64,000 bases of DNA from positions 1,116,001-1,180,000 of the forward strand of contig OY969916.1 of NCBI GenBank assembly GCA_963704535.1. The letters run 5' to 3'. The notes under the pieces are model-generated. The model had not been told where the DNA came from. It was given only the letters and a program-made list of their open reading frames with translations, and did not search any database. Every line of letters starts with the position of its first letter. Position 1 is the first letter of the stretch. Positions 54,036-63,527 of this stretch are shown here, piece after piece. This stretch comes from G963704535 sp963704535 (lineage in GTDB: Bacteria; Chloroflexota; Chloroflexia; Chloroflexales; Roseiflexaceae). Both the position numbers and the translations under genes were made by a program.

Positions 54036-54908
54036 TTGAGCATCCTGATCGACAAGAACACCCGGCTGCTGGTGCAAGGGATCACCGGCAACGAAGGCAC
54101 CTTCCACACGCGCCAGATGATCGCCTACGGCACCAACGTCGTCGCCGGCGTGACGCCCGGCCGCGGCGGCCAGAAGGCAGTCGATGACCAGGTGCCGGTC
54201 TTCAACACCGTTCGCGAGGCGGTCGCACAGACCGGCGCCAACACTGCGGTGATCTACGTGCCGGCGCCCTTCGCACCCGACGCCATCCGCGAGGCGGCGG
54301 CGGCCGGGATCGCGCTGGTCGTCTGCATCACCGAGGGCATCCCGGCCAATGACATGGTCGGCACCTACGCCTTCGTTAAGGAGCACGGCGCCCGGCTGAT
54401 CGGCCCGAACTGCCCCGGCCTGCTGACCGCCGGCCAGGCCAAGGTCGGCATCATCCCCGGCAACATCGCCACCCCTGGGCCGGTCGGCGTCGTCTCCAAG
54501 AGCGGCACGCTGACCTACGAGGCCGTCGACGCGCTGACCCGCCTCGGCCTGGGGCAGACCACGATCGTCGGCATCGGCGGCGACCCGATCATCGGCACCT
54601 CGTTCATCGACGTGCTGGAGCTGTTCCAAGCCGACGCAGCGACCCAGGCGATCGTGCTGATCGGCGAGATCGGGGGCACGGCCGAGCAGGACGCGGCCCG
54701 CTACATCAAGGAGCACGTCACCAAACCGGTAGTCAGCTTCATCGCCGGCCAGACCGCCCCGCCCGGCAAGCGCATGGGCCACGCCGGTGCGATCATCTCC
54801 GGCGGCGAGGGCACGGCCCAGGAGAAGATCGCTGCGCTCCAGGCCGTCGGCGTCAAGGTCGCCAAGCAGCCGACCGATATCGCGCAGCTTGTCAAAGAAA
54901 GCCTGTAG
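54036..54908 (+). CDS. sucD: Succinyl-CoA ligase, alpha subunit
   Basis: 290 aa. VQGITGNEGTFHTRQMIAYG, the CoA-binding Rossmann region; LIGPNCPGLLTAGQAKVGII; GHAGAIISGGEGTAQEKI, where the His of GHAGA is the phosphohistidine. It forms succinyl-CoA from succinate with the beta subunit, whose gene (sucC) is not adjacent. Start TTG with GAAGGAGGCGCTCG upstream. The TAG stop abuts a heptamer hairpin that separates it from the DinB gene. Confidence 0.96.
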   Translation: MSILIDKNTRLLVQGITGNEGTFHTRQMIAYGTNVVAGVTPGRGGQKAVDDQVPVFNTVREAVAQTGANTAVIYVPAPFAPDAIREAAAAGIALVVCITEGIPANDMVGTYAFVKEHGARLIGPNCPGLLTAGQAKVGIIPGNIATPGPVGVVSKSGTLTYEAVDALTRLGLGQTTIVGIGGDPIIGTSFIDVLELFQADAATQAIVLIGEIGGTAEQDAARYIKEHVTKPVVSFIAGQTAPPGKRMGHAGAIISGGEGTAQEKIAALQAVGVKVAKQPTDIAQLVKESL

Positions 54909-54976
54909 AGAGATTGGAGATTGGAGATTCCGACTCCGACAATCTCCAACCTCTAATCTCCAATCTCCGGTCTCCA
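54906..54976. repeat. Heptamer-unit inverted repeat (GAGATTG type)
   Basis: Starts at the sucD stop codon; GAGATTG units, loop CCGACTCCGAC, then AATCTCC units. It lies between two same-strand genes. Confidence 0.85.
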
Positions 54977-54993
54977 GCGGAAAGGATACTACC

Positions 54994-55461
54994 TTGTACG
55001 ATGTACCCAAAGATCTGCTGGACGCTTTTCGCGCCGCGCCGGAGGTGTACCAGGCCCTGTTGCGCGGCTGCTCGCAGCAGCAAGCCCAGGCCGCCCGCGG
55101 CGGCGACGAGGGCTGGTCGGTGGTCGAGGTCATCTGCCACCTGCGCGACGCCGAGGAGCGCGCGATCGAGCGGATGCGGGCCATGCGCGACCAAGACGAG
55201 CCGCTCCTTCCCAGCTATGATCAGGATGCCTGGGCCAGCGAGCGCAACTACGCCGCAGCCGATCTGGACGCGGCGCTCACGGCGTTCCTCCAGCTCCGCG
55301 CCCAACACATCGCCGAGCTGGAGGCGCTGGCTCCGCCCAGTTGGGAGCGCGCCGGTCGGCACCAGGAGCAGGGGCGCATCACGATCGCCCAGCATACCGC
55401 CCACGTGGTCAGCCACGACATTGTTCACGCGGCGCAGATCGGGCGGCAGCTACAGGCCTGA
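54994..55461 (+). CDS. DinB-family putative metalloenzyme
   Basis: 155 aa. VVEVICHLRDAEERAIERM and HTAHVVSHDIVHAAQIGRQL give the two-helix His pattern of DinB/YfiT four-helix bundles, some of which bind metal and act on thiols. Start TTG after AAAGGATACTACC. The stop TGA is part of the MITE tip. The substrate is unknown. Confidence 0.82.
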   Translation: MYDVPKDLLDAFRAAPEVYQALLRGCSQQQAQAARGGDEGWSVVEVICHLRDAEERAIERMRAMRDQDEPLLPSYDQDAWASERNYAAADLDAALTAFLQLRAQHIAELEALAPPSWERAGRHQEQGRITIAQHTAHVVSHDIVHAAQIGRQLQA

Positions 55462-55537
55462 GAGGCTGTTTGAAAAGGGGGAGTTTGAGGGGCAAGCCCC
55501 CTCAAGATCTCCTTTCCACCAAGGACCACGAGAGATA
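55459..55537. repeat. MITE/REP-like element, carries preceding stop codon
   Basis: TGAGAGGCTGTTTGAAAAGG, GAGGGGCAAGCCCCCTCAAG and CTTTCCACCAAGGACCACGA. TGA is the DinB stop, and the right end reaches the GTG start of the next gene. Confidence 0.88.
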
Positions 55538-55539
55538 TA

Positions 55540-56313
55540 GTGGACACACAAGCTTCGCTCGATCACGCCGACGGCGTCCTGACCATCACCCTCAACCGCC
55601 CCGACGTGCTGAACGCCCTCGACCTGCCCCAGTGGGAGCAGCTTGGGCACGCCTTCGAGCGCGCCCGCGACGAGCCCACCGTTCGCGCGCTGGTGCTGAC
55701 CGGCGCCGGTCGCGCGTTCAGTTCCGGCGCCGACATCCGCAGCATGCGCGAGCCCCGCACCCCAGCCGAGCAGCTCGAACGCCTGGAGAAGATCAACCGG
55801 GTGGTGCGGCTGCTGGCCGAGCTGCCCAAGCCGACGATCGCGGCGATCAACGGCGTCGCCGCTGGCGTCAGCACCAGCCTGACTCTGGCGTGCGACCTGG
55901 CCATCGCCGCCGAGGGGGCCGGGTTCGTCTTCAGTTGGATTAGGCTTGGGCTGGTGGCCGACGGCGGCGCGAGCTGGCTGCTCACTCGCGTGGTCGGGCC
56001 ACGGCGGGCCAGGGAGCTGCTCATGACCGCCCGCAGGGTGCCGGCCGCCGAGGCACTGGCCTGGGGCCTGGTCAACGAGGTTGTCGCCGACGGGCAGGCG
56101 CTCGCCCGCGCCCAGGCGCTCGCCCGTGAGATCGCGGCCTTTTCGCCCCATGCGCTGCGCCACGACAAGGCCCTCGTCGACGCCAGCCTGACGGCGACCT
56201 TTGAGGAGCAACTCGCCGCCGAGGGCCAAGCCCAGGCCGAGTGCATTGCCACAGCCGAGTTTCACGCGGCAGTGGCCGCGTTCCTGGAGCGGCGATCTAC
56301 CAAGAGTCAGTAG
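55540..56313 (+). CDS. Enoyl-CoA hydratase/isomerase-family protein
   Basis: 257 aa. GRAFSSGADIRSMREPRT forms the first oxyanion loop; KPTIAAINGVAAGVSTSLTL and CDLAIAAEGAGFVFSWIRLG the second; VGPRRARELLMTARRVPAAE AL-type helix follows. One of the two usual catalytic Glu positions appears replaced (RLGLVADGGAS), so hydratase versus isomerase activity cannot be decided. Start GTG. Confidence 0.92.
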   Translation: MDTQASLDHADGVLTITLNRPDVLNALDLPQWEQLGHAFERARDEPTVRALVLTGAGRAFSSGADIRSMREPRTPAEQLERLEKINRVVRLLAELPKPTIAAINGVAAGVSTSLTLACDLAIAAEGAGFVFSWIRLGLVADGGASWLLTRVVGPRRARELLMTARRVPAAEALAWGLVNEVVADGQALARAQALAREIAAFSPHALRHDKALVDASLTATFEEQLAAEGQAQAECIATAEFHAAVAAFLERRSTKSQ

Positions 56314-56331
56314 TCCGTTGTCCATTGTCGC

Positions 56332-56400
56332 TCTTGGAAAGGGAGGGGCAAGGGGAGGGCAGCCCTCCCCTTAAACCCCACCCCAACCAATCGGCCATCG
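56332..56400. repeat. MITE/REP-like element, diverged copy
   Basis: GGAAAGGGAGGGGCAAGGGG and GGGCAGCCCTCCCCTTAAAC; palindromic core with altered flanks. It is preceded by heptamer units GTCCGTT/GTCCATT. Confidence 0.6.
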
Positions 56401-56410
56401 AGGAGAGTCT

Positions 56411-56872
56411 ATGCCTACCACCGTCATCGACACAATGAGCCAGTTGCGCGATATGGTTGGACAGGAGTTGGCCGTCAGCGACTGGCTCGAAGTGACGCAG
56501 GAGCGAGTCAACCAGTTCGCCGAGGCGACCGGCGACCGCCAGTGGATTCACCTGGACGCCGAGCGCGCGAAGCAGGAGTCGCCGTACGGCACCACGATCG
56601 CCCACGGCTTCCTGACCCTCTCGCTGCTGAGCGTCCTGGTCTCACAGGCCGTCCAGCTCCCCGACGCCCGCATGCGGATCAACTACGGGCTCAACCGGGT
56701 GCGGTTTCCGGCGCCCGTCCCCACCGGCGCCCACATCCGGGCACACATCACATTGCAAGCGGTTGAAGATATTCCTGGCGGCATCCAGGCGATCTGGGGC
56801 ATCGTGGTCGAGTGCCGGGGGGTGGAAAAACCGTGCTGTGTGGCCGAATGGGTGACCCGCAGCTACGAATAA
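56411..56872 (+). CDS. MaoC-like (R)-specific enoyl-CoA hydratase
   Basis: 153 aa. Hot-dog fold with QFAEATGDRQWIHLDAERAK and GTTIAHGFLTLSLLSVL, the catalytic Asp/His motif DxxxxH...HG of MaoC dehydratases. It probably hydrates short enoyl-CoA; with the preceding gene it fits acyl-CoA metabolism. Start ATG with GAGGAGAGTC upstream. Confidence 0.93.
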   Translation: MPTTVIDTMSQLRDMVGQELAVSDWLEVTQERVNQFAEATGDRQWIHLDAERAKQESPYGTTIAHGFLTLSLLSVLVSQAVQLPDARMRINYGLNRVRFPAPVPTGAHIRAHITLQAVEDIPGGIQAIWGIVVECRGVEKPCCVAEWVTRSYE

Positions 56873-56886
56873 AGTGTCCACACTAC

Positions 56887-56945
56887 TGTGAAACGTAAAA
56901 CGTGAAGCGTGACGCCTCGGTTGAGTTCACGTTTCACGTTTCATA
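56887..56945. repeat. Heptamer-unit inverted repeat (GTGAAAC type)
   Basis: GTGAAACGTAAAACGTGAAG, loop, then TTCACGTTTCACGTTTC. A diverged copy of the family. Confidence 0.75.
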
Positions 56946-57013
56946 CAGTTATGTACTCATAGTTAGGTACCATTGACACGGCCGCAGCTTTGAGGAAGAT
57001 TCAGCCAGATATA

Positions 57014-57225
57014 AGAAGAGACACGGAGGTCGCAGAGGTTTCACTCTGTGCTCTCCATGTCTCTACGCTTCCAGGAAGGTACTTCACCCATTTTTTATCG
57101 ACGATCTTTGCCCGGCCGGGCAAAGATCGTCGATAAAAGGAAGACAAAGTACCACGGCTCCTGAGCCCGTCGAAGGGCTGCCGAAGGCTAAAAACACGTT
57201 TGGTGGATGACCGCGTAAGTCCTGT
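57014..57225. repeat. Gene-free stretch with 9-bp-unit repeat and long hairpin (family C, copy 3)
   Basis: GACACGGAGGTCGCAGAGGT pairs partly with CTCTGTGCTCTCCATGTCTC. A perfect 21-bp palindrome follows, with no unpaired centre (57095-57115 with 57116-57136), bordered by GGTACTTCACCC and AAAGTACC. GTCGAAGGGC and CGCGTAAGTCCTG are shared with copy 2. Confidence 0.85.
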
Positions 57226-57241
57226 AATTTGAGAAAAAGGC

Positions 57242-58280
57242 TCATTCCAGATAGGATTGCAGCCGTTCGCCGAACCTGGGGGAGCGCAGGTGCCGCAGCG
57301 CCTCGGCCTCGATCTGGCGGGTGCGCTCGCGCGTGATACCAAACTCCACGCCAACCTCCTCAAGCGTTCGCCGGCGCCCGTCGGTCAGCCCATAGCGCAG
57401 TTGCAGGATCGTGCGCTCACGCTCAGGTAGCTCCATCAGCGCCTGGTTCAGGTCCTGCCGCAGCATCCGCTGCGCGGCGATTTCGATCGGCGCGGCGGCG
57501 TCATCGTCGGCCAGCAGCTCGCCGACATGCCCCTCGCCGTCGTTGCCGAGCGGCTGCTCCAGCGAGATCGGCTGCGCCGATGCCTGCATCAGCCGCAACA
57601 CCTTACGCACATTGAGGCCAAGGGCCTGGGCGATCTCGTCGGCGGTCGGCTCGCGCTCCAGCGCCTGCTCAAGCTGGTGCGAGGTCCGGCGAAGCTGCCC
57701 GATCGCGTCACTGAGGTGGACCGGCAGCCGAATCAATCGGCTCTGCTCGGCGATCGCGCGCGTGACCGCCTGGCGAATCCACCAGGTAGCATAGGTCGAG
57801 AAGCGATTGCCTTTGGTATAGTCGAACTTCTCGACCGCGCGCATCAGGCCGATATTGCCCTCCTGCACCAGGTCCATGAACGAGAGCGGGCTGCCGAGGT
57901 ATTTTTTCGCGATGCTGACGACCAACCGCAGATTGGCCTGGATCAGGCGCCGCCGCGCCTCCTCGCCACACGCCATCGCCCGCTCCAGCGCCAAACGCTC
58001 GCCGATCGTGCGGTAGTTCTGGTGCTGGAGCCGGCCGAGCGCATCTAGGCCGCGGGCGATCTCCTGTGCAAGCGAGACCTCGTCGCCGGCGGTGAGCAGC
58101 GCAACCTGGCCGATCTCGCGCAGATACAACTGCACCGAGTTCTTCCAGCGGTACGCCCTTGGTGACCTCCTCCTCGACTAACGTTTCCGCGGCCTCCCAG
58201 GCAAAGTCGGCATCTTCCTCCGGCCCAGCCACGTCCCCAGCCCGCGTGTGTGCTTGCATGCGACCAAAGTGGTTGATCAT
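57242..58280 (-). CDS. Sigma-70 family RNA polymerase sigma factor, one frame break near N-terminus
   Basis: About 345 aa. Region 1.2 NSVQLYLREIGQVALLTAGD; region 2 VSIAKKYLGSPLSFMDLVQE, then GNIGLMRAVEKFDYTKGNRF and STYATWWIRQAVTRAIAEQ; region 3; region 4 RTLEEVGVEFGITRERTRQI. An N-terminal piece (MINHFGRMQAHTR to EEEVTKGVPLE) is in another frame from ATG 58280, whose GGGGAGCG is a good RBS; one extra G near 58145 would join the two. Alternatively translation starts at GTG 58135. Group 2, RpoD-like. Confidence 0.9.
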
Positions 58281-58639
58281 GTATCGCTCCCCAGTAGGCT
58301 CAAGCGTTGGCTTAGTCACACACGTCCTACTTCAGGCCGATGCCGCAGTTCCTCAGTACAGGTGATCGCATGGTCATTCCGGGGTGATTGGAAGTGATCT
58401 GGAGCGAGTGGATCTCTGCTCCTACCCGAAACGGGTGTGCGGTATATCGTACTAAGAATACGAAAACTGAGTGCCATCTGGATGCCTGGACGAGTACGCG
58501 TTTGTGAATGTCGATGCTTGAGCCGTCAGTCCTACCATCATTCGTTTTCCTAACTTACTACTAGACCGATTAATGTAACCGAAAGTTGCGCCTATTTAAC
58601 CAAAGATAAAGATTGAGAATAGAAGATTGAGGATAGTGA
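58281..58639. other. Gene-free region upstream of the sigma factor
   Basis: No convincing gene. It holds A/T-rich stretches near 58440-58610 that may contain minus-strand promoters, and a single-arm degenerate heptamer run (AAAGATTGAGAATAGAAGAT, from 58606). Confidence 0.5.
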
Positions 58640-58700
58640 TGGAGAAGGGAGTTTGAGGGGGCAGCCCCTCTCAAACTCCCTCTTTTCAGACAGTCTCTTA
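58640..58700. repeat. MITE/REP-like element, minus orientation, carries preceding stop codon
   Basis: On the minus strand it begins TAAGAGACTGTCTGAAAAGA and contains GGGAGTTTGAGAGGGGCTGC. TAA at 58698-58700 is the stop of the polyprenyl synthase. Confidence 0.85.
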
Positions 58701-59750
58701 GGCGTGCCGGTTCAGGACGAAATCGCAGATCTCGCCGAGCGCCCGCTTCGTGCGCGACGCCGGGAAACTGCCGAGCGCGCCCAGGGCGCGCTCGGCGGTC
58801 GCGTGTGCTTCCTGCATCGCGCGGGCGGCGCCGCCGGCAACCACCACTGCGGCGACCAGATCTGGAACCATGTCGGGGAGCGGGCGTGCGGTGCGCGCAA
58901 CCTCGCGCAGGAGCGGGTCGTCGCTCTGGGCGACGGCATAGATCAGGGGCAGGGTCAGGGTGCCCTCGCGCAAGTCATTGCCGGCCGGCTTGCCGAGCGT
59001 CGCCTCGTCGCCGGTGAAGTCGAGCACATCGTCGACGATCTGGAAGGCTAGCCCCAGGTCGTAGCCAAACTGGCCGAGCGCCGCGATCTGGCCGGCATCG
59101 CCCTGGCCTACGGCCATGCCGGCCTTACAGGCCGCCTCGAACAGCGCTGCGGTTTTGCAGCCGATCTTGTAGCGATACTGAGACAGCGCCACGCCGAGCG
59201 GCTCAAGCTGCGTCACCGGGCTGAGTTCGCCCTCGACCAGTGTCTGCGCGGCCTTGGTGTAGAAGCGAATGATCCGGGGATCGGGCTCGCTTGCCAGCTC
59301 GCCGGCCGCCAGCGCGAAGAAGTAGTCGCCCAGCATCAGCGCCACGCCGCTGTCCCAGCGGGCATGCACAGTGACGCGGCCGCGGCGCCTGGCCGCGTGG
59401 TCGACCAGGTCATCGTGGACGAGCGAGGCCGCGTGGAGCAGCTCGACGGCGGCGGCCGGATGAGCGGTTCGCTCGAAGTCGTAGCGGCCCAGCCGCGCCG
59501 CCAGCAGCACCAGCGCCGCGCGCAGCCGCTTGCCCCCGGCCGACACAGTGTGGGCGCCGGAGGCCGCGATCAGGTGCGAATGCGAGGCGGTGCGCTCCAT
59601 CAGCAGGCGCTCGACAGCCGCGAGGTCCTCGATCAGCGCCGCGCGGCGGAAGATATCGTCGAGACCGGCTGTCGGCGAAGATGCGGGCGCCGACGGCTGA
59701 TCAGCCGCCGGCTGCGCCACAATTTCGTCGCGCAGGGTTGCGGAAAGCAT
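58698..59750 (-). CDS. Polyprenyl diphosphate synthase
   Basis: 350 aa. First Asp-rich motif LVHDDLVDHAARRRG and second FQIVDDVLDFTGDE, plus GGKRLRAALVLLAARL at the start of the fold. The second Asp motif and length match octaprenyl/geranylgeranyl-type trans-prenyl synthases. It builds isoprenoid chains for quinones or carotenoids. The DDLVD first motif is the short type. Confidence 0.94.
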   Translation of the reverse strand: MLSATLRDEIVAQPAADQPSAPASSPTAGLDDIFRRAALIEDLAAVERLLMERTASHSHLIAASGAHTVSAGGKRLRAALVLLAARLGRYDFERTAHPAAAVELLHAASLVHDDLVDHAARRRGRVTVHARWDSGVALMLGDYFFALAAGELASEPDPRIIRFYTKAAQTLVEGELSPVTQLEPLGVALSQYRYKIGCKTAALFEAACKAGMAVGQGDAGQIAALGQFGYDLGLAFQIVDDVLDFTGDEATLGKPAGNDLREGTLTLPLIYAVAQSDDPLLREVARTARPLPDMVPDLVAAVVVAGGAARAMQEAHATAERALGALGSFPASRTKRALGEICDFVLNRHA

Positions 59751-59804
59751 CGCAGGCGACCTTTCTAGGTGGTGCCGCGTTATTTGTGAAAGATTACACT
59801 GTTA

Positions 59805-59832
59805 AATATATCACAAACTCCTCGAAAGTCAA
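59805..59832 (-). promoter_or_regulatory. Sigma-70-type promoter of the polyprenyl synthase
   Basis: Minus strand TTGACT, 16 bp, TATATT. The start site would be near 59798, about 48 bp before the ATG. Confidence 0.55.
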
Positions 59833-59835
59833 GTA

Positions 59836-59930
59836 TGTCTGTTTGAAAAGGCCGGTATATCGCGCGTGGTGGAAGGGAGATTCTTGAGGGGCGGCCCCCT
59901 CAAACTCCTCCTTTTCAAACAGATTCTGAG
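59836..59930. repeat. MITE/REP-like element, full copy
   Basis: TGTCTGTTTGAAAAGGCCGG at the left and CCTTTTCAAACAGATTCTGA at the right; the internal part is in the opposite sense (TTCTTGAGGGGCGGCCCCCT). A diverged second copy lies at about 59984-60040. Together they fill most of the 298-bp gap. Confidence 0.85.
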
Positions 59931-60048
59931 CGGCACAGTTCTTGCATACAGCGTCTAGCTGTGGGTAGCTGCCCTAGAAGCATTGGAATGGGAGGGGTTT
60001 GGGAAGGGTAGCGCTCCTCAAGCCCACCTTTCTCACCAGAGGACAACA

Positions 60049-61335
60049 ATGAGCGAAATGCAGGCCACCAACGGCTCCGCGAACGGGACGGCCGCCGGCG
60101 CCCTATGGCAGCGCCTCACAATCAAGCAGGTGGTCATGGGCACGCTGCTGGTCGCCCTGATCGTGCTGGGCTTTGGGCTGCTGATCAGTTTGCGCGAAGT
60201 CCTGATCTTGTTATTTCTCGGAATTGTGGTCGCCACCGCGCTCAACCCGGTGGTCGAGCGACTACGCCGCTACAATATTTCCCAGGGTGCGGCCGGGCTG
60301 ATCGCCTTTACGCTATTCATTCTGGTGGTCGCCGGCATCATCGGGGCGCTGGTGCCCTTCTTTCTGGCGCAGGTGGCCCAGGCCGCGACTGATCTGCCGA
60401 GCATCTACACCGGCCTGCGCCGCGATATCGCGAGCTCGCAATCCGGCCTGATCCGTAGCCTGGCCGACCAAATGCCCAGCGACCCCTTCAGCAGCCTGAC
60501 GGCCGAGAATGGCATCGCGCTGGGCGCCTCGATCGTGACCCTGCTGCCCTCGTTCGGGCGCGGGCTGCTGATCGGCGCACTCGTGCTGCTGATCTGCTAC
60601 TACTGGCTGTATTACCGGGCGTTCGCCATCCAGTCGGCGGCTCTGCTGATCCCGATCGACCGCCGCGCCGGCGCCGTCGAGCTGTGGAACCAGGTCGAGG
60701 CCAAGATCGGCGCGTTTATGCGTGGCCTGGCGATCCTGTGCCTGACAGTCGGTGCGGCGTCCGCCGTCGGCTACATGCTGATCGGCCTGCCCTATAGCCT
60801 GCCGATCGCGGTCATCGGCGGCATTCTGGAGGCCATCCCGTATGTCGGCCCATTTCTGACCATGGCGCTGGCGATCATGGTCGGGTTGAGCGTCTCGAAG
60901 GAGATGGCGCTGCTGTCACTCCTCGTCGGCATCGTGGTCCAGTTTATCGAGAGCACGATCATCGTGCCGCGCGTGATGGACCGGGCCGTCGGCGTGCGCC
61001 CGGTGGTCACGCTCCTGGCCCTGGCGATCTTCGAGCTGCTGTTCGGGCTGCTGGGCGCGGTGCTGGCCGTGCCGCTCGCCGCCGTCTTCCAGGTGCTGCT
61101 CGACCGCTTCATGCTGGCCACGCCGGCGCCGGAGCATTTGGACATCGGCGGGCGCGACAAGCTGGCGCTGCTGCGCTACCAGACCCTCGATCTGGCGAGC
61201 GATCTGCGGCAGCAGGTACGCAGCAAGACCGCCGAGATCGATGACGAAGTCGACGCTGCGGAGGAGGAACTCGAAGCCCTGCTGACCGACCTTGACGGGC
61301 TGCTTGCGGCGGCCCAGGAGGAGCAGCGCTCATGA
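60049..61335 (+). CDS. AI-2E family transporter, first copy
   Basis: 428 aa with about eight membrane segments. LLFLGIVVATALNPVVERLR and RYNISQGAAGLIAFTLFILV are N-terminal family features; PIAVIGGILEAIPYVGPFLT and VQFIESTIIVPRVMDRAVGV carry the conserved PxxG...E/Q region. It has an acidic coiled-coil tail (EEELEALLTDLDGLLA). AI-2E permeases export small molecules or Na+; the role is not predictable. Start ATG after AGAGGACAACA. Confidence 0.93.
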   Translation: MSEMQATNGSANGTAAGALWQRLTIKQVVMGTLLVALIVLGFGLLISLREVLILLFLGIVVATALNPVVERLRRYNISQGAAGLIAFTLFILVVAGIIGALVPFFLAQVAQAATDLPSIYTGLRRDIASSQSGLIRSLADQMPSDPFSSLTAENGIALGASIVTLLPSFGRGLLIGALVLLICYYWLYYRAFAIQSAALLIPIDRRAGAVELWNQVEAKIGAFMRGLAILCLTVGAASAVGYMLIGLPYSLPIAVIGGILEAIPYVGPFLTMALAIMVGLSVSKEMALLSLLVGIVVQFIESTIIVPRVMDRAVGVRPVVTLLALAIFELLFGLLGAVLAVPLAAVFQVLLDRFMLATPAPEHLDIGGRDKLALLRYQTLDLASDLRQQVRSKTAEIDDEVDAAEEELEALLTDLDGLLAAAQEEQRS

Positions 61336-62531
61336 AACGGCTGGCGATCATCACGCTGACAATCTGCGCGACCTTACTCTGCCTGTCCCTGGTGTGGGTA
61401 TTCCGCCCGGTACTGGGGCTCTTCGGCGGCTCACTGGCGATCTCGGCGGCCCTGCGCCCGCTGGTCCAGCGTCTGGAGACGCGCGGTATCGGGCGCAGCG
61501 TCGGGATCTTGATCTGGTACCTGATCCTCCTGGCCGGCCTGGTCGTCGGCGTGCTGATCTTCGGGTTGGGAGTAACTTCCGAGGTCTTCGACGCCGCAGA
61601 GCTGCTGCCGCGCCTGTACCAGGAGACCCGCGACGTATGGTTGCGCGAGGGCGGCGAGTTACAGCGTACCATTGCGCGCGGGCTACCCAATTTCGCCGAT
61701 CTCCTCCAGGACCCGGCGACCGGCCGCGGGCTGTCGCTCTTGGGCGGCACGCTGGCGGGGCTGACCAGCAGCGTGCTCGGCGATCTGGTCTTCCTGATCG
61801 CCGTGTTGTGCCTGGCCTACTATTGGCTGATGGAGGTGACCCACTTCGAGCGGCTGTGGCTCTCGCTGCTGCCGGTGGGAGTGCGGGTGCGCGCCCGCGA
61901 GATCTGGCGCAACGCCGATGCCGCCGTCGGCGCCTACATCCGCGCGACCGTCGTGGCCATGGCGCTGTCGTCGGTGCTGCTGCTGGCCCTGTACGAACTG
62001 GTGGGCCAGCCCTTCGCGGCGACGCTGGCGCTGCTGGGCGGGCTAGGGCACATCGTGCCGCGGCTTGGCCCGGCTCTGGCGCTGCTGCTCGCGCTGCTGG
62101 CGGCGGCTATGATCTCGCCGCTGGAGGTGCTGCTGGTGCTGCTGGGCGGCGGCGCCATCCAGCTCCTGACCCACAAGTTCGCGGTACGCTCAATGCAGAA
62201 CGAGGCGCTGAAGGTCAATCCGCTCCTGCAAGTGCTGGTGCTGCTGGCGCTGGCCGACTTGGGCGGCCTGTGGCTGATGATCTTCGCGCCGCCGCTGGCG
62301 GCGCTGATCCAGGTGCTCTACGCTAGCCTGCTCGCGACCGCCACCGACCGCCGTCCGCAGGAGAGCGCGTTCGAATTGCTGCTGGAGCGGCTGGAGCGGC
62401 TTCAGGGCGTGGCGGATGAAGATAATCTGGAGCTGAAGAGCACGCTTCGACGCAGTTGCGACCTGATCAACCAGGCCCAGACCCTGCTGAATGAGGGCGC
62501 GGGCTACGGGCAGGCGAAGCAGAAGTCGTAA
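61332..62531 (+). CDS. AI-2E family transporter, second copy
   Basis: 399 aa with similar topology: VFRPVLGLFGGSLAISAALR, LALLGGLGHIVPRLGPALAL and IQLLTHKFAVRSMQNEALKV. The ATG overlaps the TGA of the first copy by 4 bp (ATGA), so the two are translationally coupled and probably form a heteromeric pair or tandem duplicates. Confidence 0.92.
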   Translation: MKRLAIITLTICATLLCLSLVWVFRPVLGLFGGSLAISAALRPLVQRLETRGIGRSVGILIWYLILLAGLVVGVLIFGLGVTSEVFDAAELLPRLYQETRDVWLREGGELQRTIARGLPNFADLLQDPATGRGLSLLGGTLAGLTSSVLGDLVFLIAVLCLAYYWLMEVTHFERLWLSLLPVGVRVRAREIWRNADAAVGAYIRATVVAMALSSVLLLALYELVGQPFAATLALLGGLGHIVPRLGPALALLLALLAAAMISPLEVLLVLLGGGAIQLLTHKFAVRSMQNEALKVNPLLQVLVLLALADLGGLWLMIFAPPLAALIQVLYASLLATATDRRPQESAFELLLERLERLQGVADEDNLELKSTLRRSCDLINQAQTLLNEGAGYGQAKQKS

Positions 62532-62548
62532 TCGCGTATCGCCACTTT

Positions 62549-63511
62549 TCACCCGAGCCGCAGCCTTAGCACCCCTTCGGCCACAAACCCGCACGCCGCC
62601 AGAAACGCCCGCGCGCCCTCGTCCTCCGGTGCGGCGACGACGTGCAGCGCGCCGCAGCCACGCGCCCGCGCGACCTGGGCCGCCGCCACGACCAGCGCCG
62701 TGCCCAGGCCCTGCCGTCGCAACGCCGGCGTGACAGCCAGGCCGTCAAGTGTCGCGTACCAGCCCCACAGCGCCTGGTGAAGGCCCAGGACCGCGACGCC
62801 AGCGACCGCGCCGGCCAACTCCCCGACTAGGATCGGGCGATCCGGATTGTGCAGCCGGTCGTGGAGCAGCGCGTCGGCGGCCAGGCGCTGCTCAGGATCG
62901 GCGGAGTGCTCACCCAGCAGCAGGTCAAGCACCGCCGGAGCGTCGGCGCGGGTGGCCCCGCGAACGCCGAGCGCCCGCAGATCATCGGCGAGCGGCGCCG
63001 TCCTGCTGTGGATCGGCAAACTCTCGCGGCGCCAGCGCTCGATCGCCTGGAGGTGCGAACGAAACGCAAATGGTGCCGGCAGCGCATCCGGCGGAAATAC
63101 GCCGGCCTCGGTCGCGTCATCGCCGGCGGCCAGCATCCCACCGACAGCCGTCGCGGCGTAGATGATCACCAGCCCGCTCTGCTGGCCCTCGCCGAACGAA
63201 TAAACGCCCAGCAGGTGATCGATCTGCACCAGCAGGCTGGTCTCCTCGTGGCACTCGCGCACCGCCGCTTCCTCCGCGCTCTCGTCCAGCTCCATGTAGC
63301 CGGCCGGCAGCCCCCAGCAGCCGGCGCGTGGCTCGTACCTGCGCCGCACCAGCACGACTTGGCCGTCCATCGCCACAACGACGCCGACCGCCGGCACCGG
63401 GTTGCGGTAGAACACAAAGCTGCACGCCGGGCAGATCTCGCGCTCGCGCCCTTCGGCGAAGCGGCGCTCCATGAGCGCGCCGCAGCGTGGGCAGTAGACT
63501 GGCTGAGACAT
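62549..63511 (-). CDS. Zinc ribbon-Nudix-GNAT fusion protein
   Basis: 320 aa. Zinc ribbon YCPRCGALM and ICPACSFVF; Nudix domain with GLPAGYMELDESAEEAAVRE CHEET (Nudix box, Ex2/7 pattern intact); C-terminal GNAT acetyltransferase with LDGLAVTPALRRQGLGTALV and the acetyl-CoA loop R-x-G-x-G-T. The ribbon-Nudix part resembles NudC-like NADH pyrophosphatases or NadR-type family members; joining it to an acetyltransferase suggests a processing enzyme with unknown substrate. Confidence 0.9.
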   Translation of the reverse strand: MSQPVYCPRCGALMERRFAEGREREICPACSFVFYRNPVPAVGVVVAMDGQVVLVRRRYEPRAGCWGLPAGYMELDESAEEAAVRECHEETSLLVQIDHLLGVYSFGEGQQSGLVIIYAATAVGGMLAAGDDATEAGVFPPDALPAPFAFRSHLQAIERWRRESLPIHSRTAPLADDLRALGVRGATRADAPAVLDLLLGEHSADPEQRLAADALLHDRLHNPDRPILVGELAGAVAGVAVLGLHQALWGWYATLDGLAVTPALRRQGLGTALVVAAAQVARARGCGALHVVAAPEDEGARAFLAACGFVAEGVLRLRLG

Positions 63512-63527
63512 ACATTCCCCAAGAATA